A stretch of 64,000 nt of DNA, taken from the NCBI RefSeq assembly GCF_000471905.2, contig NW_006494789.1, positions 6,654,966-6,718,965 of the forward strand, in the 5' to 3' direction. The notes under the pieces were generated by a model, which worked only from the letters and a program-made list of their open reading frames with translations, was not told the origin of the DNA and made no database searches. Positions 11,350-22,529 of this stretch are shown here, one piece after another. Made by a program: the position numbers and the translations under genes. Each line of letters starts with the position of its first letter. The stretch's first letter is position 1. The stretch comes from Amborella trichopoda (taxonomy: Eukaryota; Streptophyta; Magnoliopsida; Amborellales; Amborellaceae).

Positions 11350-12390
11350 TTTATGTTTTATGGAGGCAGCACCTTATTATAGAACTACTGCTTGACCCCG
11401 GCCTGAGGCGTTTGTGCCTTGGAGAGGTCCAGGGTTTGAGGGGTGGCTTTGTTAGTGTCAGGACGAGAGCACTGATCACTACTTTATGCTGGTTGCTTTG
11501 ATTGTTGGAGCAGGAGTTCGAACCAGAGGGTCGTTGACTAGATCCGCCATGGTGCTTGGACAGACCCTCAATACGAATTGCTTTAGAGACGAGCTCTAAC
11601 ATGGAGGGTGGATTGAAAGCCTCGACATGTAGGGCGATCTCGAGAAGTTCCGTATGCAGGGCTGGACAACTTCTTTTTCAGTCATGAGAGTGGCATGAAA
11701 AGTTGCTAGATCTCTCCATCTGGCGATGAACTTGTCAACTGGATCACTAGGATCTTGAGTTAGAGTGAGGAGATCGACGGTTTCCATCTTCCTTTTGACT
11801 TCATAGAAACGTTGGTAAAAAAACTGCTCCATTTCCTGTCAGGTGTGCACCGAGTTTGGAGGCAGCAGAGCATACGACTAGAATGTTGGCCCTTCGAGGG
11901 CCTTGACGAACTGACGGAGGAGGAGTCACCCATTAGTTGTCGTCTCTAGGCAAGTCGCTTGGAAGTGGGCAGTATGTTGGTGTGGGGATGTAGTACCGTT
12001 GAACAGCGAGAGCTTCCCCTTTTGGTAGGTCGGGAGAAATGACACTTGGTCAATGTATGAGGGGTACGGCTTTTGGTAGAGCGCTGCCTCTTGCACGCCT
12101 GGGGCCTTGTTCTTGGGGCTATGGGTCACCATGGTATCTATGTCAGTCTGAGAAACTTCACAAGAAGGAGAGCTATCTTGGGAGACTGGTAAGGGAGTTT
12201 GCTTAAGAACTGTGTCTTCATCAGACATGGAATAGATCTCAGGTCGAGAAGAAGGGAGCTGGACGCTTCTAGACGTTCCATCTTTTCAAGGATGGACTGC
12301 ATCATTACCTCAAACCTGTTCATTCGCTCTTCTTGGGCATCGTCAAGCTCGTTAATCACCATGACACTGATCGTTTCTTCTGGAAGGTAA
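11350..12390 (-). pseudogene. Tat-type gag remnant
   Basis: The N-terminal part (12362 downward) has a coiled-coil-like stretch, DAQEERMNRFEVMMQSILEK, matching DAQEDRMNKFEDMVRAMMEK at 18157 and 22707. The core (11832-11596) has YQRFYEVKRKMETVDLLTLT and FIARWRDLA, the conserved retrotransposon gag segment. The end (11602-11351) corresponds to the Ser/Asn-rich part beyond the core. Gag would form the virus-like particle in the cytoplasm. The reading is broken; fossil. Confidence 0.7.
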
Positions 12391-12499
12391 GTGCCAGGTG
12401 GAGTCGAGCCTTGTACGCTGGACTCGAGCCTTGTATGCTGACCTTGTGAGGAATGGTTCTCGACGGTCTGGAGATTGTGGCTTCTGAGTAGTAATCACC

Positions 12500-13700
12500 G
12501 AGCAATACTCTTAGACTTGCTCAGGTTCCGGGATTCGCAGAGGGAAGAAATGATTACGAGGTAAGAGATCACTAAAGGTGGTAACCTCAACTGCCTTGGG
12601 GGTTTCTTTGGTTAGAATCTACAGATCTTTCTTCTGCTTGATCTTAAGACGACTATGGACCTCTTTCCAGAACCGAGCCCGAAACTTTGACTGCCCCACT
12701 TTTATGGAGTAGGCGAGGGTCGTATCTATTAGCTAGAGCAAAGAATGGGGTCCAAGGACAGGGGGCAACCTGGGTCACTGCCTTGGAGGCTGAAGGCTTT
12801 TGTCTGACATCAGGTCGTTGCCCTAAATTCCTTTGTGGGGCTCGGGTGCACTGCTGACCTGAGGCTGGCTCAAGACGGCACTCTTAGGGAAGACCTTTGA
12901 GTACCAAGTCTTGAGGTGCTTGCCTGGTGAGAGAGGAGTGACAGAAGAAGGAGACGACGGAACCTGCAACGTCGGTGCGTGTGCACCTTTAGGGTTAGTT
13001 GTCTAGGTGACCTGAGGGTCTGCCCAGGTTTGCTCGACTGGTTCAACCTTGGGAGATTGAGACCCACGAGCTTGTGTCTGTGAGGGACCGAGTAGAAGCC
13101 CATTTCTCACAGGGTGAAGATGTGTGTGGTGAGAGGGAGGACAAAGTGGTCAACCCTCATGTGTTCAAGCTGATGCCGAACTTGCGCTGCCCCAAGCTAT
13201 GGGATGCATGACGAGCGTAGGGTTTGGCCCGAGAAGGCTTAGCCTTGAACGTGAGTTCAAGGCAGTAGGAAGGTTGCCCTGATGTGTGGCTCGAGTGGTT
13301 GGACCACGAGCTTTTAAGTGTGTGCATGGGGTGGAGACCCCAGGATTTCTGCCTCCAAGTGTAGAGGTTCGGCATAGTGAACGAGTTCGAGGGGTAGCCT
13401 TGTGGCAACCCTCAGAAGTAATGGCAACTTGATTACCTTTCGCGAGAGTGGACAGGGCAGCCTTCTGCTGTACCAAGCAATATGACTAGAAAGGGACTTG
13501 CCAATAGCATAATGGGTGCAGTGTGTGATAGAAGATGTGATACCAATGCAAGGAGCCTTGATGGAGGGTCCACTAGGGTGAGGAAGCAGGGAGTCAGGGA
13601 CCTTTAAGTCCCTGCATGCACCAACCCAGAACAGAACTTGGGAGCCGGACTGAGAGTCTCGACTCAAGAGGAATGTAGGGAAGGAAGCTTGAGCGTTTCA
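12500..13700 (-). pseudogene. Leader ORF region between primer site and gag (Tat)
   Basis: The frames at 13314-13667 and 13165-13476 carry CRDLKVPDSLLPHPSGPSIK and GCHKATPRTRSL. They match RRDLKVPHSPSLCPDGNSTK and GRHKATPHQGFL at 19132-19581, and RRDLKVPHSPSLC at 53650-54015. Ogre/Tat elements are known to carry an extra reading frame here (often called ORF1) of unknown function. I recognise no catalytic motif. Fossil. Confidence 0.5.
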
Positions 13701-13834
13701 CTTCCCTGGGATAGTCGTAAGTGTGGGGCTAGGAAAGTCCCCGACTCGTATGAATGGGTTGAACAACCCAGGTGCAATAGAAAGTCCTGCAGAAAGTAAA
13801 CGATGATACTGATCAAAAAAGAGTGAACCGACGA

Positions 13835-13863
13835 GGGGTAATAAGTCCCCAGTGGAGTTGCGA
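13835..13863 (-). other. Primer binding site (tRNA-Arg-like, degenerate)
   Basis: On the minus strand CGCAACTCCACTGGGGACTT directly follows the LTR end (ACCAGCTT). It matches the TGGCGACTCCACTAGGGACT site at 19741-19770. This type of site is reported for Ogre/Tat elements and assigned to tRNA-Arg. I take the tRNA assignment from the family, not from this sequence. Confidence 0.6.
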
Positions 13864-13866
13864 AGC

Positions 13867-14132
13867 TGGTTACGTGCCTCCTCTCGCCCTCTGGATCTAG
13901 ATGATCTGACGACATGTATCTCGGGTTTCTAGTGAAGCCGGGACTTGAGATTGCTCTCTCGAAACCGAGGACGATAAGACTGTCTTAGTTTGATGTGGCA
14001 GCAAGATGGGCAGGTATTCAAGACCAATGTGACAGCAATACTTCTCGACAACCAGACCGTTATGGTAGTGTTAAGCCAAGTCTACCCTCAGTCAAGTGAG
14101 AAGAGAAAATAAAGAAGAGAAGAAAAGGGAAT

Positions 14133-14163
<31 letters not shown>

Positions 14164-14520
14164 CGGCAGAGGGAGGAAGAATCTAGACAGCGATGGGCCT
14201 CGCCGTTGGCATCACGAGAAGACACCGTGTCCCTCGCAGGTGACGATGGCTTCTGGTGAGGCTCACGGCGATAACTCCTCAAGAGGCACGCGACGCTAGA
14301 CGTGGGACATGAGAGAAACCCATGGATGGCAAGAAGCGTCGTTGTTGGCAACGCAAGAAGGCCACACATTTCTTGCGGACGATGATATCTTCTGGCAAGG
14401 GGCACGGAGATAACCTCTTATGGGTCACGCGGTGATTTCCTCTCGTGGAGCGCATGGTGATAGGCATCGGGCACAAGGGATGCTTGTGCACGATGATAGA
14501 CACAGAGAGGCACGGAAGGA
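13867..14520 (-). mobile_element. LTR end fragment of a Tat subfamily
   Basis: It adjoins the primer site at 13863 and carries the LTR end features TAACCAGCTT and CTCTCGAAA, followed by a TC-rich minus strand. A short tandem motif (GAT..CTTCTGG..AGGGGCACGG.GATAACC) occurs twice, near 14245 and 14383. It differs from the 19774-22505 LTR beyond the last ~100 bases, so it belongs to another subfamily. At about 14520 it meets the RT remnant of the neighbouring element. Confidence 0.55.
14135..14162. repeat. (AG)14 microsatellite
   Basis: An uninterrupted AG run of 28 bases lies in the purine-rich strand of the LTR leader. It accounts for the SLSLSLSLF reading frame on the minus strand. Confidence 0.95.
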
Positions 14521-14524
14521 GGCT

Positions 14525-15190
14525 GCGCACGATGAAGTTGATAAAGATGTAATTGCTCAAATACTTTTTCAAGATCCTTCATGTGAGCATCCTTCTCTTC
14601 AGATTTTACCACCAAGTCATTTACATAACATTCCACCTCTTTGTGTATCATGTCTTTGAAAATGGTCGTCATTGCTCTCTGATATGTGGCCCCAGCATTC
14701 TTTAATCCAAACGGCATCATTGTGTAACAGAAGACCCCTTTTAGAGTTAAGAATGCGGTGGCCTCTTCATCTTTAGGTGCCATCCTTATTTGATTATACC
14801 CGGAGTATCTGTCCATGAAGGAAAAGATCTAACAGTGAGCTGTAGTGTCAATGAGCATCTTGGTGAATGGCAACGGGAAGTCATCCTTAGGATAGGTGGT
14901 GTTCAACTCATGAAAGTCAATACACACTCTGATTTGATCATTCTTTTTCTTGACCAAAACAACATTTTCTAGTCATTTCGAGTATTTGACTTCACGGATG
15001 AAACCTGCTTGTCTGAGCTTGGTTATCTCGGTGTCTATCTACATCTCGAGGTCAAGCCTGAACCTTCTCGACTTCTGTTTGACTGGTTTGATAGTTGGAT
15101 CGATGTCGAGATGGTGAACTGCTACATGAGGGTTTAACCCAGGCATCTCATGATAGTGCCAAGCAAAGGCATCTCGATTTGCTTTCAAGG
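14525..15190 (-). pseudogene. Reverse transcriptase remnant (Tat lineage)
   Basis: Minus-strand reading shows the ordered RT landmarks AGFIREVKYS, a VLVKKKN..IRVCIDFHELN stretch, PKDDFPLPF, FMDRYSGYNQIRM and MPFGLKNAGATYQRAM, then the catalytic-block region before DLVVKSEEKDAHMKDLEKVF. This set is characteristic of plant Ty3/Gypsy, Tat branch (GYNQI, NAGATYQRAM, DLVVKS). RT copies element RNA into cDNA inside cytoplasmic particles. It is the only RT remnant I can find in the window. Fossil, broken. Confidence 0.85.
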
Positions 15191-15203
15191 TGGTGAATTC
15201 TTC

Positions 15204-15434
15204 TTATTCACCTGACGACATATTCGCAAAAATTAAAGTTGGTCTGGGATCCACTTTGTCGCCAAGATTTATTTCCTCAAGTTTATCAGCTGTGGCATGA
15301 CCACCTTCTTCCCATTCTTCTGAAGCCTCTTGCAGTTCTTCATCATCGTTCTTAGAGATTTTTTGATCAACATCAAGTGCACAGACCCATGATCCTGATA
15401 TTTCTACCGCTGAAAGAGGTCCAAAGTGGGTCAT
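15204..15434 (-). pseudogene. Pre-RT segment of Tat polyprotein
   Basis: It carries EEGGHATADKLEEINLGDK and FANMSSGE, matching 9320-9655. It lies directly before the RT block at 15190, so it is the end of the protease/RT connector. Confidence 0.6.
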
Positions 15435-15751
15435 AATTTCTACACCTCCTCGAATCGAGTGACGGAAAGGTCAAACTCAAATGTGGTGAACACGTCAGGT
15501 TGGAGAGGCTAGTCTTGAACGTTAAAGGAGAATTGAGGTTCAACGATGATTATGTGAAGAGTGTCTTCATACGAACCATATGATATTTGTACGGATGCCT
15601 AGAGTGCTTGCTCCAAGCTAGACGGTTCTTCACAGACTTAGATCATGTGGCAAGCCTCCTGAGAATAGAAGATTTGTCCTCTTGATTCTCTCAATCTCTG
15701 CTCGAAGTCAGGCTCAAGGACCCACTGGGGCTTCTTTGGCTTTGACTTATT

Positions 15752-16351
15752 TCACTTCTTTGATGAAGGTGGCTTTGCCTTGGCTTTACCTACCAAGGCA
15801 TCAACAATTGTTAAGAATCCTGCTACCTGTGCCTGGGTCTTTCTCAATTGATTCCGCTGCGTCCTGCTTATATTGAATCCTTCGAATTTCCGTTTGAGAG
15901 CCTCGAAGTCTGGGCACATCAAGGTCGTATCTACAGAAGACATAAGAGAACGAGAAGCTGGAGAAGAAGCTGGAGAAGGGTTGGAAAGTGGGGGCCTTTT
16001 AAGGCCATTCCCCTCATCAGACCAATCTGGGCAGCTTTTTACATCATCACCAGGATTGAGTGGGTGCAAGGGATCTTTTAGGTCTTTTCCTTCCTCAGAC
16101 CGTTGGGGAGTGCTCTTAACGTCGTCACCCTCATCGGACGTTTGTTGAGTGGAAGATGTCACGGGGATGTCTTCTTGATGGGATGAAGAAGGATAAAGGA
16201 TCATGACGTGGATGAAGTCCAGCAAACTTGGTAATGGAGGAAGGTGCCTGAGAAATTCCCACTCTACTGTGGGTTGAGAGGTCTTATTACTTCGGCGAGT
16301 AGCCCTTGGTACCCGTCTTTTTCTAGTTTTTCGAGGTAATGTGTGACTCAT
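15752..16351 (-). pseudogene. Acidic/serine-rich gag-pol linker with internal repeats
   Basis: A 199-residue frame, long for this window. Its N-terminal third is basic. Residues about 65-120 then repeat an S(D/E)EG.D(V/L)K motif: SDEGDDVKSTPQ, SEEGKDLKDP, PGDDVKSCPDW, SDEGNGLKRPP. The C-terminal part, CPDFEALKRKFEGFNISRTQ to KAKAKPPSSKK, looks like a short folded segment with a basic tail. The same region is at 24716-24900 (+) and 9990-10340 (-). No protease DTG motif is evident in what I read. Fossil; function unknown. Confidence 0.55.
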
Positions 16352-16393
16352 CTCGCTGGGGTGGCAAACAGCCTTAGCTTGATGAACTGCTTC

Positions 16394-18170
16394 TCACCTC
16401 AATGACTTGAGTCTGCTTCGGTCATGGTAGATAATCCATGGTTGGGAAGTAAAGGGTTCCGCAGGGTCCGAGTCATTGATGGGAAGGTAGTGCCTTGTGA
16501 GATCTTCTTGCCCCGATGAGGAAATGATTTGAGGAACACTTACGGGAAGGTTGTAGCATTCTTGATACTCTGGCATCTTCTTTGCGAATATGTCAAGGAA
16601 AGTTGTGCATTCTGACAAGTAATGACATCTTATCTGATGGTATGGACACCAACTATCTTCAGTCCCCTTAACAAGGTGAATGGGTTGCCTTGCCTTCTTC
16701 GGTGTGGTTACGCCTTCTTGAAGCATTATAATGAAGAAGGTGTAGAGAATTCCAGGCAATTCATCCTCCTCTTGGATGGTTACATTATGGGAGGCCTCAG
16801 CTACTCTGAAGGCCTTCTTTAAGTCTTCAAGCTTTATCTGACCCTTCTAAATCAGGGCCTCAATGACGTTTTTCAGCATGTAGCAATCATCCATAGGATG
16901 ATTAATCCTTCAATGGTAAGCACAATAATTCTCCTGATCGTCAAGGCTAGATTTCTGGGGGAACTTGGGTTTTGGAAGCTGGATCATATTATGCTTAAAT
17001 ACTAACTGGAACAATGCAGGGACCCATTCCTTCTCGAAGGGATAGACTTTACTCCTATGCCTGGAGAGATAATCATTTTGATCAAAGTTGGCTGGTGGAG
17101 GTACCCTATTGTATGATGGATGTTGATTGCCAACCTGGGGTGTTAGTGTTACTGTTGCTATGTTTACCCCTTTAGAGAGGTCCAAGGTTTGGGGGGAAGC
17201 TTTCTTTGAATCAGTGACCATGACGGCTACACTGATTACCCCTTTCTATTGGTTTCCCTATGTGTTATTTCGAGAGCTACCATTGCGCTGGTTACTTGCT
17301 GAACTTGTAGATGGCTGTCGTGCCGTACCATGATGGTATGACAAACAGTCTATGAAAACTGATTTAGAGATCAACTCTGACATGGAGGTCAGATTGCAGG
17401 CCTCGACATGTAGAGTGATTTCAGATCACATATTCCGGACGCATGTTTGGATTGCCTCCTTCTTAGGCATAGGACTAAGATGGCGGGAAGCCAAGTTTCT
17501 CCATCTTGATATGAACTGATTTATAAGCTCGTCGGAGTCTTGAGTTAGGGTAAGAAGCTCGATGGTTTGAACCTCTCTCTCGACCTCATAGAAGCATTGA
17601 TAGAACAATTTCTCCATCTCCTCCCATGTATGCACCGAGTTTAGAGGAAGTCGAGCATACCATTGAAGTGTCAGGCCATCAAGGGTCTCGACGAACTGGC
17701 GAAGAAGAAGTCTCTCGTCAGCTGCCGTTTCCCGACATGCCGCCTGGAAGTGGGCGATATGCTGGTTTGGGGAGGTTGTTCTGAATAGAGGAAACTTCCA
17801 TTTCTTATAGTTTGAGGGGAGCGGGACTTGATCAATATAGGAGTAGTATGGCCTTTGATAAAGAGTCGCCCCCTATATGCCTGGAATTTTTCTGATCTTT
17901 AGGCTACGGGTGACCATAGCGTAAATATCAGACTGAGAGACTGGATGAGGGACAAAATTGTCTTGTAAGGTAGATGGAGGAGGTCGCCGCAGACATATAC
18001 CATCAGAGTGATGGGAATTGACCTCATGGCTAACCGACTGGCGTGTAGTGTCAATACGATCAATCTTTTCCATCATCGCACGCACCATATCCTCAAACTT
18101 GTTCATGCGATCCTCCTGTGCATCACTGGGCTCGCTTACGACCATTACGCTGACCATAGTGATAGAAGGT
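16394..18170 (-). pseudogene. Tat-type gag remnant
   Basis: Minus-strand parts in order: coiled-coil-like N-terminus DAQEDRMNKFEDMVRAMMEK (18157-17873), core WEEMEKLFYQCFYEVEREVQ and ISRWRNLASRH (17635-17426), a Ser/Pro-rich stretch (17221-16910) ending in a SLDDQENYCAYH segment, and CPYHQIRCHYLSECTTFLD (16759-16394). The C.YH...C.YLSE.TTF arrangement stands where plant Tat gags have a zinc-knuckle-like YC.FH..GH...DC block. An inverted second copy is at 22530-24410. Broken fossil. Confidence 0.75.
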
Positions 18171-18289
18171 TTGCGAGTTTAACGTGTCGGACATAGTAGG
18201 TTACTCAGTAAGGGGTCGGCATGCCCTGACTGAACTCGACTTTTGTATGCAGATCACGTTTGGACCGGTTCTTGACGGTCTTGGGAACG

Positions 18290-18345
18290 TGGTTGCGACA
18301 CCGGTTCATGACGGTCTTGGGACCGTGGTTATTGAGTGGCTGGGT
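18290..18345. repeat. Short direct repeat upstream of gag
   Basis: GGTTCTTGACGGTCTTGGGA and GGTTCATGACGGTCTTGGGA stand about 40 bases apart. The pair recurs at 52665-52735, and degenerate forms lie near 12450 and 22560. Sitting just before the gag start in several copies, it is an inherited part of the Tat leader. Confidence 0.6.
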
Positions 18346-18556
18346 CTTATTTTACGACAGTAACCACAACACATGGCTCATAGAGCTCTTCTTCAGACTT
18401 CATTGTCTGAAGGGGGTATAAGGGATTTAGATGAAGGGGGTCATCAAAATTGGCTATTTTGACTGCCTTGGTCACCTCCCTAGTCAAAATTTGTAGACCT
18501 CTATCATGTTTAGTCTTGAGGTTTTAATGGACCTCATGTAAAAACTGTGATCTAGG

Positions 18557-19581
18557 TCATGGTTGGTCCCTTCTTACACAGATGAGAGCTGTCTCCATCT
18601 GGTGTGGCAAAGGACGAGGGCCAGGAACTGGAGTCATCTTGGGCCAGGGACGATGAAGGACTCTATCTTCTATGAGGTCCATGCCCCGAGCTCTCTTATG
18701 AGCTCCAAAGACGTTACCAAAGTGTTGGGGCTGGTTCAGGATGGTACCCTTGGGGAAAACCTTTGAGTACCAAGGTTGAAGGTGCTTGCTCAATGAAGAA
18801 GGAGCAAGCGGGAGTAGGGTTGACTCATATGGAGGCCTGAGTCGAGAACGAGGGGAGGCCTTAGATGGTGATGCTTGCACACCCCTTGAAGAAGGATCTT
18901 GGGGGTCCACCTGGGCTCGTGTAGGTGAGCTGGTTTTAAGAGGTCGAGAACTAGGAGCAAGTGTCTGTAAGAGTACAGGTGCGGGCCTACCCCTTACAGG
19001 GTGTCCTTATGTGTGCTTGGAAGAACGACAAGGAGGTCATCACTTGTGTACTCGGGTTGGCTCAGTAATGGCGTTGCCTCGAGTAGCGGGATGCACATGA
19101 GTAGCATGTGGAGGATCTGGCCTCGACAGGTTCAATCCTTGACATAGACTTGAAGTAACAAAAGGGTTGCCCCGAAGTGTGACTTGAGTGTGCGACCCAT
19201 GAGTCTTGTGGTGTGTGTAAGGGGTGGAGACCGTGGGGTTTCCGCCTCTCTGTGTTGAGCCTCTAGGGATAGAAACCCCTGGTGGGGGGTAGCCTTATGG
19301 CGACCCACAGAAGCAATGACAACTAGCTTGCCTTTTGTAGAAAGGGACTGGGCAGCCTTCCAACGTACCTCGGAAACATGACCGGTAGGTGACTTGCCGG
19401 TGGCTGGGTGCATGGTGTGTGGGGCAACATAAGTGCTTCCCATGCAAGGCACCTTGGTGGAATTTCCATCAGGGCAAAGAGATGGGGAGTGAGGGACTTT
19501 CAAGTCCCTCCTCACACCAGTCCAGGTTAACATCTGGGAGCTAGACAAGGGGTCTTTGCTCAAGAGGATGGTCAAGAACAA
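18557..19581 (-). pseudogene. Leader ORF region between primer site and gag (Tat)
   Basis: The frames at 19132-19581 (149 residues) and 18557-18910 (117 residues) lie between primer site and gag. The first has GVRRDLKVPHSPSLCPDGNS, PCMGSTYVAPHTMHPATGKS and GRHKATPHQG. The second is Ser/Pro/Leu-rich (PSRGVQASPSKASPRSRLRP). It is closely matched by 53026-54015 (-) and more distantly by 13165-13667 (-) and 60261-60800 (+). It fits the extra pre-gag frame known in Ogre/Tat elements. No enzymatic motif is visible. Fossil. Confidence 0.55.
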
Positions 19582-19740
19582 AGTTGAAGGACCTTGTTCC
19601 CTAAGGACACTCTTGAGTAAGGGGATAAGAAATCCCCAATCCGAATGAAGGGGTTATAGTACCCAACAGCCATAAGTGAATGTGAAAATATGACGAAAGC
19701 AGATAGAGAAAAAACTAGCAAAACAAGAATGATCCGACTG

Positions 19741-19770
19741 AGGGGTAGTAAGTCCCTAGTGGAGTCGCCA
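19741..19770 (-). other. Primer binding site (tRNA-Arg-like)
   Basis: The minus strand reads TGGCGACTCCACTAGGGACT, four bases after the LTR end CCA. Degenerate relatives are at 13835, 54133, 28406 and 60105. It primes minus-strand cDNA in Ogre/Tat elements. Confidence 0.75.
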
Positions 19771-20439
19771 AGCTGGTTAGATGCCTCGATCTCACCCTCC
19801 AGATCCCTAAGGGATCGGGCTGCTCGCGTCTCGGGTTTCAAGGAAGACCCGAGATGTTTGTGAGATCACTCTCTCGGGAACCTCGTTCGAAAATGGGGGC
19901 AGGTGTTACCAACCGGTGAGAGAAGAATTTAAAAGGTGGGTTCGGGACTTACTCGGGCTGACTCGCGTGGGCACCCTCATAGATCACAAAGAAAGCCCCC
20001 CAGTAATGAAACTAGTTTGGAATCGCCTCCCTTGGCTCGTATTCTTCTTATTTTATGCCTCTGCAATAACACACATATATGGCAAAGGTTATGGGACTGG
20101 TGGGTCAGTCTTCACCCTTTTTCTCTTTTATGAACGTATGCAAGCATGCGTATTCAAAAAGAAGAAAGAAAGATAGCGGGAGAGAAGGATTAGACCAAGT
20201 AAGAAGGTCAGGGCAGTGACTAAGCTCATGGATAATTGACATAACATGGTGGAGAAACGGGATTGATAACTGAGACCAGATCACGGGATCGCTACTAGGC
20301 GTTATTGCCGATATCGACTAGCTAGGCATGATGGTCGGTCTGTCGCGGCAGTAAAACAAAGGCCAAGGGAATTTGTCACAACAACATTATGGCTAGATGA
20401 CAGAACTGCCATGAGATGCTAACCTCAATCCCTCTTGGT

Positions 20440-21120
20440 CGAATCAGAGAGCATCAAAGGAATGGTTAAAGAGAATAAGGGGATAGACGGAAAGAGAGTG
20501 AAGAAAGAGGCGATGCAGTCGGCGTTAGACGTCATTAACTGTTTCAAGAGATGGGAGAGAGAGGAAGCAGTCCATGATAGGCTTCACTGACTATGTCTGA
20601 TGAGAAGAGAGGAAGGGAGCCAACTGGCGCTTAGTCTCGCCAATTAACAGAAGAACAGAGGGAGAACCAGTTGGGATAGGTCTCACTGACAGAGAGAAGA
20701 AGAGGAACAAGATCAACCGACACTAGGCCTTGCCGACTGATAGAGAGAAAAGACAATCGGTGCTAAGCCTCACCGAATGGTAGAAGAAGAGAGAAAACCA
20801 ACCGACGCTTGGCCTCACTGACTGGTAGAAGAAGAGAGAGACAACCAACCAGCGCTATGCCTAACCTACTTGTAGAGAGAGAAAAGACAACCAACGCTAG
20901 GTCTCGTCGACTAACAGAGGAATCGAGAGAAAACAACATGTCGCTAGGTCTCGTTGACTGGTAGACGAAGAGGGAGAAGAACAAAGAGAAAGAGAGAAGA
21001 GAGAAGAAGAGAGAAGAGAGAGAGCATTGAGAGAGAGAAGAACATTAAGAGAAAGAAAGAGAGAGAGGAAAGGAGAGAGAAAGTTACCTACCCGAAAGGT
21101 ATCGACCTTCTCTCTCTCTC
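20440..21120 (-). repeat. Purine-rich strand of LTR leader with ~45-50-bp repeats
   Basis: The plus strand repeats GACTGGTAGAAGAAGAGAGA with ACCAACCGACGCTTGGCCTC about eight times. It is the reverse of the 2730-3240 and 38340-38960 arrays. The ORFs made of EKREERR or SLFLSL runs here are shadows of this tract. Confidence 0.7.
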
Positions 21121-21244
21121 TCCAAGACGTACTCACAAGCTCAAGCAAAGAATCAAAATATCTATTCAATCTTCTCAAAAACCAACTGAAGGCTGGGGTT
21201 CTTTATGGGGGTGGGCGTGTATTTTTACAATGAGGCTGTGCTTG

Positions 21245-21252
21245 TTTATATA
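21245..21252 (-). promoter_or_regulatory. LTR TATA box (minus strand)
   Basis: The minus strand reads CCCATGTTTGGGCACAACTC then TATATAAACAAGC, as at 2522. The pyrimidine-rich leader begins about 100 bases downstream. Confidence 0.6.
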
Positions 21253-22529
21253 GAGTTGTGCCCAAACATGGGTGGATTGATCAAAATTAGACCTAATTGC
21301 TAAAAATTTAGATTTAATTGAATTAAATCTAATTCTAAAAGTTGATGTAAAAGGACTGTTTTGCCCCTGCCTAAGGATGTGTAGAATTTCAAAACAGTCC
21401 CTATGCTGCTCGAGAACTTACATGATCTTCCACGGATAACCCGAGGTTGTTTTGATGCCCGTTTGATCGAAATACTATTGTTTTCTTGTAGGGATCGACA
21501 TGGTGATTGTTTTAATACCAAGTTCGAGCCATGAATCATGTTTTTGAGTCATGATCACCAGACTTGAAATTTGTTTGAATCTTGGAAACTTTGGATCGAT
21601 AGTACAACATTTCCTTAATTTTTTTATGTGATTTCTTCGTTGTAGCACACTAATCATGTCATTACGATTGCGTGGCAACAATCACAACGAAATTAAGAGC
21701 CCGAACGAAGATTTCACGACTTTTGAGTTTTGGCCGAAATCTGGAATCCGGCTGCCAGAATTTCAGTAACTTCATCAGCTTCATGCATGAAATCTGACCA
21801 TCCATCCTGTACGTGGTTCGGTCCATTGATAGCCATGAACCTTAGGCACACAATGGAATTAGTTTTATGGTGATCCATTATGAGAGCATCGTGATTTGGT
21901 TCATCGAACGAGACGTGTCGCTGTTGATCTTTCTTCAACTTCTTCACAATTCAACAACTTCTCTCTAGTTTTTCTCCCCGCTCGAATATTGTCTCGAGGT
22001 GTGCCACATTTGGGAGCAATCTGATTTGGAACGGTGAGTTACCTACCTTGAAAGTGACTGCCCGTGATAGTAAAAACAACCACCTTTAATGGTGTTTTGG
22101 TGCAGTGAGGCCATACGGGAATAGTGTGCGACCTCTCTTATTTCAATGTTTTGCTCATATCTTTGTTCTAGAGTCTCTGATCAAGCCAAAACTTGGCCCA
22201 TAGGGGTTTCTTACTGTGTCGGATCCAATGGAGGTAGTCCCACAGGGATTTGAGATATCAAAGATGTAGCTCTAGTTGCAGGGTCCGTTTCAGGCTGCTA
22301 GAGGCAAATATTCCAAAACTGTAACTTTGTGTTCACTGCCTTAGACATGTCTGATCATGATGAAACTTGGCAGGTGGTCTTTTGAAGTGCTGATGACGTG
22401 CTTAAAAATTTTGGGGCCATTATGAGACTATCGGTATTTTCCACTATTTTGTAGGCTTTATTAACTTGCTTCCTACCAGGGACCAAGGTGGAGAAAAATA
22501 CGTTCAAATATTGTAGTTACTATAGTAGA

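Larger units (their letters stand above)
9311..13863 (-). mobile_element. Tat-type Gypsy internal region: leader, gag, linker, pre-RT
   Basis: On the minus strand it runs from a primer site (13835-13863) through a leader ORF region (13700-12500), gag (12390-11350), a gag/protease linker (10860-9990) and a block that precedes RT in the sister copy (9655-9320). Each part lines up with the copy at 14521-19770 but is clearly more diverged, so this is another subfamily or an older copy. No RT, RNase H or integrase part follows. It is broken in many places and is a fossil. Confidence 0.75.
14521..22505 (-). mobile_element. Tat-type Gypsy element: LTR, leader, gag, linker, RT
   Basis: This is the best-ordered Tat piece in the window. 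On the minus strand: LTR (22505-19774), primer site (19770-19741), leader ORF (19581-18557), gag (18170-16394), linker (16351-15752), pre-RT (15434-15204) and reverse transcriptase (about 15190-14525). There the element meets the LTR fragment of its neighbour. RNase H, integrase and the second LTR are not in this piece. The upper end of the LTR meets an inverted gag piece near 22505-22530. It is broken many times; the gag pair suggests an age similar to the 22530-24900 copy (about 88-90% identical by eye). Confidence 0.8.
19774..22505 (-). mobile_element. Tat LTR of the 14521-22505 element
   Basis: About 2.7 kb is present. The shared block (22490-21600, mirror of 1260-2300), TATA box (21245-21252), GA-rich strand with ~45-base repeats (21120-20440) and LTR end with CTCTCGGGAACCTCGTTCG (19860-19895) are all clear. 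Sister LTRs have further sequence upstream of the point where this one meets the inverted gag piece. Confidence 0.75.
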
